From: Verrucomicrobiales bacterium
GTDB taxonomy: Bacteria > Verrucomicrobiota > Verrucomicrobiia > Limisphaerales > J093
Direction of reading: 5' to 3'
Assembly (NCBI GenBank): GCA_024233305.1
Contig: JACKPV010000023.1
Location: forward strand, 248,001 to 312,000
DNA length: 64,000 nucleotides
In this document: in pieces, positions 22,451-32,600 of the stretch
Position numbering within the stretch: position 1 is the first letter of the stretch
Layout: every line of letters starts with the position of its first letter
The notes under the pieces: model-generated
What the model saw: the letters and a program-made list of their open reading frames with translations, nothing else
The model's database searches: none
What the model was told of the DNA's origin: nothing
Position numbers and translations under genes: made by a program

Positions 22451-23860
22451 TCAGCGGAGTCTGAACTGGCCGATCTTCAGCGGGCCGACTGCTGTGACGG
22501 CACGGACGTACACCACATTCACCACGCCGTCAATCAGGGGAACACTTGCCGTGCGTCCATCGGGCGTCCGCAACACCACGACGCGGTCGGGCGGCGTGGG
22601 AAACCGCGCCACCTGCCACTCCTTGGGAAGCGTGGTCCAGGAACGTGTATCGGCGACATTGACGGCGGCCTGGAGGATGGCCGTGCCAATTCCGGCGAGG
22701 AGGCCGGCGGCATCGCCCTGCTGGCGTGCCGCGCTCACGATGCCATACGAGGCGGCTCCCTTGACCACGGCGGAGATCAGGGTGCGCGTCAGAATTGCGG
22801 GCCACTCGTTGCGGAACTCCTGCGCCACCACCGAATCCATGCTCGCCAGCGGCGCGGTCGTCACCGGGCCGGCGGCGGTCTCAAGGCGCAGATGCGCCAG
22901 TCGATCCGGATGGTATTCCAACGTTGGGAAAGCCGCGCCAACATAAGACACGTTCGCGAAGATGATCGGGATGTCGATGCGCACCTGATTCAAGCTGGCG
23001 GCCTGGCCGTTCTCGAGCAGGACATAGGTGAGGGCGTCCCGGCGGGGGCCGATCGCGCTTTCACATTCCTTCAGGTCCGCCGCCACCGCCGGATTGCCAC
23101 CGGCCGTCTCGATCACGCGTGCGAATGACTTGCGGGCACGTTCCAGGTCGGACCCGCCCGCACCGGCGTGCCGGAAATAGAGACCGTCGAGATAGACGGT
23201 GAACGGATTGACGTAATCGGCGTAGAATTGAAATCCCTCGGGCGGGCGGTTCAGCGCTTCGAGCTGGGCGGCGAGCGCGGGATCGTTGCGGGCGGCCTCG
23301 ATCTGGGGGCGATGCGGGTTGTTCGCCTCCGCCTCGCGCGCCGCTTCGATGCGGCGGGCGTTTTCGGCCACGGCGTCCTGCTGCCGTTGGTAGGCGCGGA
23401 TGATCTCCGGACGCGCTGCGTCGACCTGGCCCAGCGCCAGATAGTTCAGCGCCCGGTAGGTATGGAGCATGATTTTGTCGTACGAGCGGCCTTCGTACGG
23501 GAGATTCTGCTGCGTGGTCAGGGTGGCTCCCAACGTGTTGCCGACCCGGACCTTCGCTTTTTGCTCGTAGGCTTCGATTTGCGCGGCGGCCCGGGCGAAT
23601 TCCACATTGCTGTTCGTGTAATCCCCCACTGCCCGCAGGCTGGCCCCTGCTTCCAGGCTCCAGATCACTCCGTCCGCCCGCCCGTCCTTCCCGTCTGCCC
23701 GGGCCTGATACCCTTGCGCCGCCCGCTCGAAATCACCCTGAATCCAGGCTTCGCGCATGGCGGCCGACTGGTTGTGATAAGTCCGGCAGCCGGCGGCGCC
23801 TCCGGCCAGCACCAGCGACGCCATCAACAGCGCACGCTGCCACCTGGCGGCGCGGGGCAT
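22451..23860 (-). CDS. COG3014-like lipoprotein with TPR-like helices
   Basis: A 469-aa lipoprotein when started at MPRAARWQRALL, giving the lipobox LAGGAAGC. The frame extends 25 codons further upstream. The N-terminal half is helical and repeat-like (AREAWIQGDFERAAQGYQA, LNYLALGQVDAARPEIIRAY). The C-terminal half is mostly strand, with a Gly/Ala segment VVKGAASYGIVSAARQQGDA. This build fits the COG3014 family, of unknown function. It is first in the operon with the YcfL- and LpoB-like genes and divergent from the DUF6844/CsgG pair. Confidence 0.7.
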   Translation of the reverse strand: MPRAARWQRALLMASLVLAGGAAGCRTYHNQSAAMREAWIQGDFERAAQGYQARADGKDGRADGVIWSLEAGASLRAVGDYTNSNVEFARAAAQIEAYEQKAKVRVGNTLGATLTTQQNLPYEGRSYDKIMLHTYRALNYLALGQVDAARPEIIRAYQRQQDAVAENARRIEAAREAEANNPHRPQIEAARNDPALAAQLEALNRPPEGFQFYADYVNPFTVYLDGLYFRHAGAGGSDLERARKSFARVIETAGGNPAVAADLKECESAIGPRRDALTYVLLENGQAASLNQVRIDIPIIFANVSYVGAAFPTLEYHPDRLAHLRLETAAGPVTTAPLASMDSVVAQEFRNEWPAILTRTLISAVVKGAASYGIVSAARQQGDAAGLLAGIGTAILQAAVNVADTRSWTTLPKEWQVARFPTPPDRVVVLRTPDGRTASVPLIDGVVNVVYVRAVTAVGPLKIGQFRLR

Positions 23861-24074
23861 CCGGGGCGGCAGCCGGCGGAGGCCTGGCGGATGGACGCTC
23901 CGCCGCGCCAAAATGCTCGATATCGACGTCCTCACATGAATTTGGCGGGGTTATTGATCATCGACGCCGGGCGCGTCAAATAAAAACGCCGCGCGCCAAT
24001 GTGAATATTGCCCCGGTGGCTTGACGTCGGAAAAGCCGGCGACTATCAGTGGTAGCCAATCGAAAGGAACACTC

Positions 24075-25490
24075 GTGGAATCAGCCATCCAGACCAGTTA
24101 TGTGCTCAAGGCGGCGGGAATCTCCGCGGTTGCCATCTCCCTGTTGTGCCCGGGCTTCGCGCCGCTCACCCGGGCCGCCGGCGAAGACACGGCCCCGCCG
24201 CCGGAAGCGGAGAATATTGATGCCGAAGTCACCCGGGCCAAGAACCTCTTCCCGCTGGCGGAGGAAGTTGCCGGATCGAGGTTGGTGCAAAAGCGTGACG
24301 AGTATCTGGCCGACCGTGGCTGGACGCTCGGGCTGACGGCCGCGAATCCCGATTCGGCCTATATCGGATGGGGCGAAGCGAGCATTCACGCGGGGCCGGA
24401 CGATGTAAAATTCGGGCAATCCCGGGTCCTGGCGTTCCAAGCCGCATACATGAACGCGCTGGAGAATTTCCTCCGGTTTCAAGAACGCCGGACCACCACG
24501 GAGACCGTGCGCACGTTCTTCCAGGACGGCCGTGAAGCCGCCGTCGAAGCCGGCGCCACCGAGGCGTCGAGGCTCGAGCAAATATGGCAGAAAACGCTGG
24601 CGCTCACCGAGGCTGAACTCGATCAGAAACTGAGGGACCTTGGCGTCGACCCGGGGACCATCGGAGGGGATGCCACCGAAACCAAGCGTCGGTTGATTCA
24701 GGACTCCATCAGCCGGGCGGTAAAGGTCCGTGCCTTGCAGTCGGTTCCCGGGGTGCGCACGTTGGCCACTTTCGAGGATTTGCGGGGAGTTGGCGTGCTG
24801 GTGGTCTACTCGGAGAACCAACGCACGCTGGCCAGGACCATGCTTTCAGGCAGGACGGTGGCCCGGTCGGATGCCTCCAGCCAGCGGGCGGACATTCTCC
24901 GGCAAATCGAGGCGACCTGTCCCAATGGAGCCGCCGACCTCGCCCACGTGTTCGGCGTGCGCGTGATGACCGATCAGCACGGTGACCGGGTTCTGGTTGC
25001 GTTCGGGCAATGGTCCCCGGCGACCACCCGGCTGGACAGCCGCTTCCGCCAGGATGCCCTGACCAAGGCGGCCCGGACGCAGGCCCTCAATCTGGCGGAT
25101 GGCGCCCTCACGGATTTCGTCAACAGCACGCTGGCGTTGCAGTCGGACACCCTCGTCCGTCAGGACGCCCTGCAGACCCGCATTTCGGATTCAACCGGCA
25201 CTCGGGATGTCGAATCACTCGAGATAGCCGACGTCGTGGAAACCGTGTTGAAGGCCCAAGGCCGGGCGACCCTGCAAGGTGTCACCACGATCAAGGACTG
25301 GACCGCCAATCACCCTGAGACGGGCCATGTGCTGGTCGGCCATATCCTCATGTGGAGCCCGAGTTCCCGCGAGGCGGCGATCCACGGACTCCGGCCGCCG
25401 ACCGACACCAAACCCGCTGCCAACCAGCCGAAGACCTATGAGAACAAGATCCGCACCAGCCCGGATTTCGACCGGGACGCCGATTTCTAG
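24075..25490 (+). CDS. Secreted DUF6844-like protein
   Basis: A 471-aa exported protein. The GTG at 24075 is preferred because AAAGGA lies seven bases ahead and a signal peptide starts there (YVLKAAGISAVAISLLCPGF). The mature part has helical segments (SRVLAFQAAYMNALENFLRF) and later strand-rich parts such as GVLVVYSENQRTLA and VLVGHILMWSPSSREA. This resembles DUF6844 proteins that sit next to CsgG-like genes; the assignment is from memory of the family's pattern. Its last 53 bases overlap the following CsgG-like gene, so translation is probably coupled. Confidence 0.65.
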   Translation: MESAIQTSYVLKAAGISAVAISLLCPGFAPLTRAAGEDTAPPPEAENIDAEVTRAKNLFPLAEEVAGSRLVQKRDEYLADRGWTLGLTAANPDSAYIGWGEASIHAGPDDVKFGQSRVLAFQAAYMNALENFLRFQERRTTTETVRTFFQDGREAAVEAGATEASRLEQIWQKTLALTEAELDQKLRDLGVDPGTIGGDATETKRRLIQDSISRAVKVRALQSVPGVRTLATFEDLRGVGVLVVYSENQRTLARTMLSGRTVARSDASSQRADILRQIEATCPNGAADLAHVFGVRVMTDQHGDRVLVAFGQWSPATTRLDSRFRQDALTKAARTQALNLADGALTDFVNSTLALQSDTLVRQDALQTRISDSTGTRDVESLEIADVVETVLKAQGRATLQGVTTIKDWTANHPETGHVLVGHILMWSPSSREAAIHGLRPPTDTKPAANQPKTYENKIRTSPDFDRDADF

Positions 25491-27012
25491 GCTGCTGTTC
25501 CTCCTGTTCGGAGTCGCTTTGCTTGCGCTTGTCCCTCCCGGCGGGCGGGCGGCGTCGTACGAATTGGTCTCGGTGGAGACCCGGGGATATGGAGAATCCG
25601 AACAGGCTGCCATCGTGGATGCCCTGGTGGAAGCGGTCCGGCAGGCACATGGCGTGAGCGTCGACGCCGAGCGAACGCTGCGAACCTCCCTCGCCGAGGC
25701 GAACTTCAGTCAGCGTTTGAGTGTGGAGTTCGGGGAGAGCATCCAAACCCGGACCCGGGGGCTGGTCCACAGCTACGAGGTGCTCGACGTATCCCGGGAG
25801 GATCAGCGGTGGATTGCCCGGTTGCTGGTCACGCTTCCCCAGTATCGCGCTCCGGGCCCCGACCGATCTCACCTTCGCACCATGGCGGTGTTGCCGTTCC
25901 GGGCCGGACGCGAGTCGTTGGTTTCGCTGGCCCCCCGTTGGGAACAGAAGCTGGTCGCGCACCTGGTTCAGTCGCGTCGCTTTCGGGTGCTTGATCGTGA
26001 GTACACGCGGGAACTTGATGAGGAACTCACGCGGATCCGTTCGCGCAACATGCCGGTGACCGAGCTGGTACGCATCGGCCAGGGTCTGGGCGCCGACTAT
26101 GTTGTGCTCGGCGAACTGACCGAATTCGAACTGCGACGCTCCACTACGGAAGACGAGGTCCTCGACGCCAGCCTGATCGTGGATTACCGGGTGATGGAAC
26201 CGGCGACCGAAGAGGTCCGCTGGGCGGGCACGGTCAACATGTATTGCGACCGCCGGCAACTCGAGGAGTACGGCCTGCAATTCCTCCCCCGCCAATTGAC
26301 GGATCACCTGCTCGATGAAGCGGCGGACGAAATCGTCACGGAGATTCTCGATCTCATCTATCCGGTCAAGGTGGTCCAGGTCAACGCCGACGGCGGCGTC
26401 GTCTTGACGCAGGGCGGCAACCGGGTTCGGGTGGGAGATCTGCGTACGGTTCACGCTTCCGGAGAGGCGATCGATCCGGACACGGGGCTCAAGATCCGGC
26501 CGGATGGTCCGGAGGTGGCGCTGATCAAGGTAATCCGGGTGGACGGCAAGTCGTCCCTGGCGATCGTTGAGAAACAGAATGCGGGGACAATCGGGGCAGG
26601 CATGGTCTGCCGTCGCCTGTCAAAGGAGCGGCTGACCGCCATGCAGCCGCCTCCGCCCGCGCTCCCCGATCCCCTTCGGACGAGCTACGGATCGGCCGGG
26701 CAGAAGGTCGTCAGCGAGCAATTGCTCGGCGTGGAGGAGCCGGTCTTCCTGCGCTTCTTCTCAGTGCAATGCACCGAGGTGTCTTTCGAGCAGCCTGGAA
26801 CGGTGCACGCTGCATTCCGCCTGGCGCAGAACGGTGTGGAATCCGGCGCTGCCGCCTGGACCCGCATCTTCCAGGTTGCCCAACGGTTCAGCGTCCGGGA
26901 ATACCGTGGGCTGAGTGATCCAAGGACAGTCAATGGAGTGGCGCAGGGTCTGAAGGAACAGATTGCCCTGGACGGCCAGGCCATGAACCTCCTGCGAACA
27001 ACTGTCCGGTAG
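25438..27012 (+). CDS. CsgG/HfaB-like secreted protein
   Basis: A 524-aa protein with a signal peptide (LLFLLFGVALLALVPPGGRAA). An N-terminal alpha/beta part (about 35-130, ETRGYGESEQAAIVDALVEA) resembles FlgT-type domains. The CsgG-like part follows (TMAVLPF, then RFRVLDREYTRELDEEL and LGADYVVLGELTEF). CsgG forms an outer membrane secretion pore in curli systems; the lack of a lipobox makes a pore uncertain here. The start ATG lies inside the preceding gene, the first in-frame ATG that gives a signal peptide. Confidence 0.75.
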   Translation: MRTRSAPARISTGTPISRLLFLLFGVALLALVPPGGRAASYELVSVETRGYGESEQAAIVDALVEAVRQAHGVSVDAERTLRTSLAEANFSQRLSVEFGESIQTRTRGLVHSYEVLDVSREDQRWIARLLVTLPQYRAPGPDRSHLRTMAVLPFRAGRESLVSLAPRWEQKLVAHLVQSRRFRVLDREYTRELDEELTRIRSRNMPVTELVRIGQGLGADYVVLGELTEFELRRSTTEDEVLDASLIVDYRVMEPATEEVRWAGTVNMYCDRRQLEEYGLQFLPRQLTDHLLDEAADEIVTEILDLIYPVKVVQVNADGGVVLTQGGNRVRVGDLRTVHASGEAIDPDTGLKIRPDGPEVALIKVIRVDGKSSLAIVEKQNAGTIGAGMVCRRLSKERLTAMQPPPPALPDPLRTSYGSAGQKVVSEQLLGVEEPVFLRFFSVQCTEVSFEQPGTVHAAFRLAQNGVESGAAAWTRIFQVAQRFSVREYRGLSDPRTVNGVAQGLKEQIALDGQAMNLLRTTVR

Positions 27013-27129
27013 GCTGGGGGCCCCACGCCAGGAACTTGCGCTCATCCTGTCGAGAGCAATCCGGAGCAGCACCTCGCGCCGTCCGTCCGGCGCTCCATGA
27101 GGGCCAGCGGTCAGGTTCGATGCCGCTCG

Positions 27130-27285
27130 CTGAGCCGTATCGATTAAACTCGGGGTAGCCGCCGACGTGTAGTCGGCGCTGAATTCGGTGAATCGTCGCC
27201 CTCGGCAACAGGCAGCCCTATCCCAGCTGAAGCATGCGCCGACTGCACGTCGGCGGCTACGAGTTACTGCATGGTTACGGCTGAG
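27130..27285. mobile_element. MITE-like palindromic element, copy 2
   Basis: The ends CTGAGCCGTATCGATTAAAC (27130) and ATGGTTACGGCTGAG (27271-27285) are inverted. The inner arms GTAGCCGCCGACGTGTAGTC (27155) and the mirror copy ending CGGCGGCTAC (27260) form a second palindrome. It ends 5 bases before the stop codon of the cyclase gene and fills the gap between two convergent genes. Confidence 0.78.
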
Positions 27286-27290
27286 AACAC

Positions 27291-29459
27291 TCACTTCTTC
27301 GGGGTGTGCAGCGCTGCGTTGGCTCCGGCCAGGACTAGGTCGTCTGGCGTGGGATCGACTGCCTGCAATTCGCGGCAACGGCGGACGAGCACTTCCGCGG
27401 CCGGGTGCGGCGGGCTGAGCCAGGGCTGCAGACCGGCAACCGCCAGCGTGAAATCACGCCGCAAAAAGGCGGCCAGAGCGGATTCGTAGCTGCGCCTGAA
27501 ATCCAGGTCGGAAGGCGCCGCCGTTTCGGTCGTTCCCAGCGGCTCGAAAACCTCGACGGTGTGTCGCTTGCCCCGGACGACCACCGGACCGACGCGCCGC
27601 CAGAGGAGGGAATTCCCGGCCGCCTCGACGACTTCCTGCGTGGCCAGGATGTCGCAACCCAGGTTCCGGCAAAGCCCTTGGAGGCGGCTGGCGACGTTGA
27701 CCGTGTTGCCGAGCACGGTGTAGTTCAGCCGGTTGTGGGCCCCCACATTGCCCACCACGACCGGGCCGGTCGCGAGCCCGAAGCAGGTGGGCAGTTCGGG
27801 GCGTCCCGCGGCGCGCCATTCGCGGTTGAGCCGGACCAGTGTGTCCCGGCATTCCAGCACCGTGAGGGTGGCGTGCAGCGCGTGTTCGGCATCCGGATTG
27901 GGCGCCCCCCAAAAGGCGAGGATGGCATCGCCGATGAACTTGTCCGTCGTCCCGCGTCCCCGCTCGATTACCTGTTGCAGCGCGTCGAAATAGTCCGCCA
28001 ACAGCCGCGCCAGTTCATCGGGCGCGAGCATTTCGCTGATGCCGGTGAACCCGCGGATGTCGCTGAACATGACTGTCAACTCGGCCGGTCGGGCGCCGAT
28101 GCGGGCGGCCTCGCCCCGCCGGAGCAGTTCCCGGATTACATCCACCGGGACGTAGCGACTGAAGGACTCGATGGCGCGCCGCATCTGCTCCTGGGCACGG
28201 TAGAGCCGGTCCAACTCCGCGAGGTTGGACCGTACCCGGGGGCCCGGCCCGAGTTCGAGACTTTCGATCTGCTCGCTGCGCCGGACCAGAGCCTGGAGGG
28301 GACGGCTGTAACTGGACGCCAGCCAGAAGGCCAGTACCGCTGCGATGAGGAGCGCGCCGGCGATGACGATGAACAGCGTCTTCCGCTCGCGGAGCACATC
28401 GGCCAGCAATTCGCTCTCGGGCACCGCCATCAGGGTCCAGAACCGGCTGCCGCCAATCTGCATCGGCCGGGCGCTGAACCAGAACGTCTCTCCCAGCGCC
28501 CGCACATCGGTGACGTAGTTCGACGGCCGCCCGCCCTCGATCCAGCTCCGCGCCACATGCACCATGTTCGAGATGGGAATCTCCAGCAGTCGCTGGTTCT
28601 TCACCGACAACCCCAGCTGTTCGCGGCTGTAACCCCCTCGCCCCGGCCAGCCCAGGATCTGGTCGCGGTCGTTGACGACCACCGTCCACCCCCCGGGCGT
28701 GGGCGGGTTCTCCGCCGTGAAGCGGTCCAGGTCGCGAATCAACACATCACACGCGATGGCCAGGTGATTCCCCTCGGGCAGCGGCACGGCAATCGAGGCG
28801 GTGACGCCCGCCTCTCCCGAGGACAGAAACGCGTAGGGTTCGCTCCAGGTGACGTTCGGGATGGCGGGCGCATTGGTCGCGGCGGCGCCGGCTTCCAGGG
28901 CGGCGATGGCGTTCGTATACCACGGGCGGAGGCGGGGATCGTAATCCAAGGTCTCCGTCCAATCGTCCAGCTGGCGACCGTCCGCCGTCCAGCGGGTCCA
29001 GCGCACCTCCCCGGGCCAGCGGGCGGGATCGACCTCCCGGGTCAGCCAGTTGGTGGCGCTGGGTTTGACCATGATGCCCCAGCCGGTGGCGTCGCCGAGA
29101 TTGAAGGAACTCACCGCCGGGAGGCTTTGGAGCAGGGGTTCCGTGAACCGCACGATGGCTTCGGGGGACGCGGTGTTCAACAATCCCGCCTGGGTCAGCA
29201 ACGCCAGCGAACTGCACAAGCCCGCGGCCGGCCGGAAGAAGCTCTCCAGTTTCGTCTCGGTCAGCACCGTGGTCTTGTCGATGAGCGACGAGCGGAGGCT
29301 GTTCATCACCCGTTGCCCGACGCGCAGGTTGTTGTAGCCGATGCCCAGGGCCACCACCGCCAGGACCAGTCCGAAGCTGACCAGCAGGCTGGCCCGGATG
29401 GAAACCAGTCGCCGGCGTCGTTCCTGCGGACGCGCCCCCGGGTTGTTGCTCTCCGGCAT
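27291..29459 (-). CDS. Membrane adenylate/guanylate cyclase with sensor domain
   Basis: A 722-aa class III nucleotide cyclase. An N-terminal membrane span (about 23-42) precedes a large extracytoplasmic dCache-like region (about 45-350), a second span (ILFIVIAGALLIAAVLAFWLAS-like, near 370) and a HAMP-like linker. The catalytic domain lies in the last third, with VMFSDIRGFTGISE, GDAILAFWGAPN and NYTVLGNTVNVASRL. It makes cAMP or cGMP in response to an external signal. ATG 29459 is chosen because residues before it are not plausible. The opposite strand carries a long open frame that I regard as a shadow. Confidence 0.88.
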   Translation of the reverse strand: MPESNNPGARPQERRRRLVSIRASLLVSFGLVLAVVALGIGYNNLRVGQRVMNSLRSSLIDKTTVLTETKLESFFRPAAGLCSSLALLTQAGLLNTASPEAIVRFTEPLLQSLPAVSSFNLGDATGWGIMVKPSATNWLTREVDPARWPGEVRWTRWTADGRQLDDWTETLDYDPRLRPWYTNAIAALEAGAAATNAPAIPNVTWSEPYAFLSSGEAGVTASIAVPLPEGNHLAIACDVLIRDLDRFTAENPPTPGGWTVVVNDRDQILGWPGRGGYSREQLGLSVKNQRLLEIPISNMVHVARSWIEGGRPSNYVTDVRALGETFWFSARPMQIGGSRFWTLMAVPESELLADVLRERKTLFIVIAGALLIAAVLAFWLASSYSRPLQALVRRSEQIESLELGPGPRVRSNLAELDRLYRAQEQMRRAIESFSRYVPVDVIRELLRRGEAARIGARPAELTVMFSDIRGFTGISEMLAPDELARLLADYFDALQQVIERGRGTTDKFIGDAILAFWGAPNPDAEHALHATLTVLECRDTLVRLNREWRAAGRPELPTCFGLATGPVVVGNVGAHNRLNYTVLGNTVNVASRLQGLCRNLGCDILATQEVVEAAGNSLLWRRVGPVVVRGKRHTVEVFEPLGTTETAAPSDLDFRRSYESALAAFLRRDFTLAVAGLQPWLSPPHPAAEVLVRRCRELQAVDPTPDDLVLAGANAALHTPKK

Positions 29460-29651
29460 GCGCGCGACCCTACCAGCGCGTCCATCCGGCGACCAGCGTC
29501 GGCGAGAGGCATTTTTCCGGGCGCTCCGACGCGGTTTGTGCGGGAATGGGCAAGCCGTTGGCGTCCGGCACGGCACCTGCTTGAACGGCGCGAGATGAAG
29601 GGTTTTCGTGGTCATCGGGACCCTTGCCCGGTAAACCAAGCCGGTTCGACG

Positions 29652-32600
29652 ATGCTTGCGCGATCACCTCGATTCACCGGCGCACCGGCCAGATCCCTGG
29701 GGCGGGGCGGCACGGTCGGTCGGCCGGCCGCCCGTTGCGCTCTGTGGCTGTTGGCCCTGCTGGCCGGCGGCTCCGGCTCGCGGGCCGCCCTGCCCTCAAC
29801 GGCGGACATCGCCCCCGCGGCACGCGTGCTGCTGTTGGGCCCCGGGGATTCCGGAGCGCCGCGCGACGTCTCCCGGCTGGCCGGGACCGACGCCGAACCC
29901 GTGGCGCTGCACGCAGGGCAGGCCCTGGTCGTGCAGTGGGCCGAGCCCCGCCTGGTTCAGGAAATGGAGGTCGAGTTCGACAGTCCCCGACCGCGGCCCG
30001 AACAACTCACGCTTTCGTGGTGGCAATGCGCTTGGCCGGAAAGCCCCGACCGTTTCGACGACCTTTCGCACGGTCGGTGGATCCCATCTCCGGTCCGCGT
30101 CGAGACCGGAGAAGGGGAAGGTGCCGTCACACTGCGGTTCCCGGCCCTGACCGAGGCCGAGTTGTTTCCCGCGCCCGCCGGTAGGATCGAACATCGCCGG
30201 ACCCGGCAGCTCGGGTTGCGGTGTGCCTGTGACGGGTTGATCCGCCGCATCCGGGTGCGCTCGACTGCGCCGCTCCGCACCGCCAGCCTGCTGGTCGAAT
30301 GGAATCTGGAGCGACCGGCGGCAACGACCGATCCGCCTTCGTTCGATGTCTGGAACGGCACGATCCGGCGCGTTGCGGAGGCCGGTCGGACGGCGGCGGT
30401 TCTGGATCTCGAATACGGCCACACCGAGGATCCGTTGAGCCCGGAGGCGGGCCGTCTCCTGGTGGATGCCGGTCCGCGTCGGAAATTCGCCGTGAACCTC
30501 GACGACGTGTTGGCCGGGGACGGGTTGTGGTTGCGGGATCCGGGGTTCTTCCTCGTCGATTCCGGCTCCGGTCGGCGCTATGCCGCCTGGCGGACCGGCG
30601 CCGGCGGCCGCGCGGCTTCGATGCCGGTGCTCGAGGACGTGGCCACGACCGGGGAGGACGCTTTCGCCGCCACGCTGGACGAAGCGGTGATCAATCGTCC
30701 GGGGCCGATGGTGCTCGGCCTGCCGGGAGAGCGACAGGACTTCATCCTGTTTCCGGATGGAAGCCTCGAGCTGCGCACCGCCGCGCTGCGCACCCCGGGG
30801 CTGGACACGCTGGCCCGGCCCTGGCCCTGGCCCGCCGTGCGATGGCGTTTCCTGACGGGCGCCCGGCCGCGGCTTCCGCAGGGAGGTGAGCGCTCGCTGC
30901 TGGACGGCTGGCTGCCCGTGGTTTGCCGGACCTGGCGCGAGGACGGCCTGGCCTGGCAACAACGCTCTCTGGTCTGTTCGTTGCACGCATCCGGGACGGA
31001 AGCGACGGATTCGCCCACGTCGCAACTGACCGTTCTCGCCACCGAGTTTTCGGTGACCAACCACACCGCGGCGCCTTGCACCGCGCGATTGTGGATCGAG
31101 ACGGAACCTGCCGTGCCGCTGCGCCTGACCCTCGACGGCGCCCTGGTGCTGGACCGCCCTTCGGATGGAGAACCCCGGGCGGGCCTGTTGCCTGTTCGCG
31201 GTCGATTACACTCCGATGGGCGCGGCTCTTTGGAGCTTCGCGTGGCCCGGGAGACGCCGGAAGGAACGGATGCCGGCGGACCGATGCGGGGTTTCGTGTG
31301 CCACGAGGTGCAACTGGCGCCCGGCGAAGGGCATGCCATCGCCCTCTTCATTCCGGGGGTCGAACTGCTCACTCCTGACGAGACCGCGCGGCTGAAGGAA
31401 TTGCGTTTCGCGACCTGCATCGAAGCGGTCCGGCCCCACTGGCATGCCCTCAGCCACGCGGGCGCCCGGATCGAAGTGCCGAGCCCGGTTCTCAACCGCC
31501 TGTTTCAAGCCAACCACTGGCGGACGCTGAGCGCGATGAACCCCGAACCCGCCACGGGCGCCTGGCACCTGAAGACACCGTTCGGCGCGGCCGCCATCCC
31601 GCTCGACAAGGTCGCCGACCTCGCCACCCTGCTTGACCGCCGCGGCGAGCACGAGGCGGCGGAAAGACTGCTTCTGCCGGCGTTGACGAACCAGGGGCGC
31701 CGCGGACCGAGGGGCGCCTTCGTCGACGTCCGGGGAGCCTTCTGCGCCCAGCACCCGGAACTTCCCGACCCGTTCGGAGCGGACCGTCCCGCGGCACAAC
31801 ACGGAAGACTGCTTTCGGCCCTGGCCAACCATGTCCGTCTCGCGCCCGAACCTGCGTTTCGAGAGCGGTATCTGGGCAACCTGCTGCTCGCGGCGGATTG
31901 GATTCTGCGCGCCCGGTTGCCGGACGGCCGGGCGGCGCCGGCCGGGATTGCGCCCGGACAAGACGAGGTCCGGGCGGGCGCCACCGACGCCACTTTTCTC
32001 GCCGGCCTGCAGGACCTCGCGAGGGTGCTCGAATCGGCCGCGCAGGAGGCCTTTCTCGAGAACTCCGAACGCGAGCGCCTGCGGCAGCTGGGCGGAAACG
32101 TCCGGGAGCAGGCGGCGGAATATCGCGACCGGCTTCGCGACGCTCTCGACCGGACCATCGCCATCACCCCGGTGACGCGCCTCCGGGACGGGACCTGGCT
32201 GCCCGCTGTTCCCTGGCGATGGGAAACGCCCACGCCATCAATGCTCGACGGCCGCTACGCCCTCGCCGCTTCCCCGCTCTGGCTCGTGGCCGCGGGTGCC
32301 ATTGACGCCCGCGACCCGGCGACCGGTTGGATGCTGAACCAGATCGAAGACAACCTGCTGCTGGGCCGGATGACCGGCCGGTCGGGCGCGTTCAGCGTTG
32401 GCAAGCCATCCCCCGCAACGCTCGCCGCTCCGATGGGGCCGGTGTTCATCGAGCGCGATGAGCCGGCGCCGTTCTGGTGGACCCTGCGCAACCTGCTCGC
32501 CAACCGGTTGGATCGCGCGACCGCCGCCCTGCTTCCGGAGGAAGTCGGCCTCGCGGGAACACCGGGTTCGTTCGCCTCGACGCTGGCAGATGAGTGCCGC

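Noticed and set aside
27405..29651. Upstream half of an 1850-codon open frame on the + strand
   Set aside because: It is the antisense shadow of the cyclase gene (27291-29459), which has clear domains; the real + gene begins at 29652 with a signal peptide.
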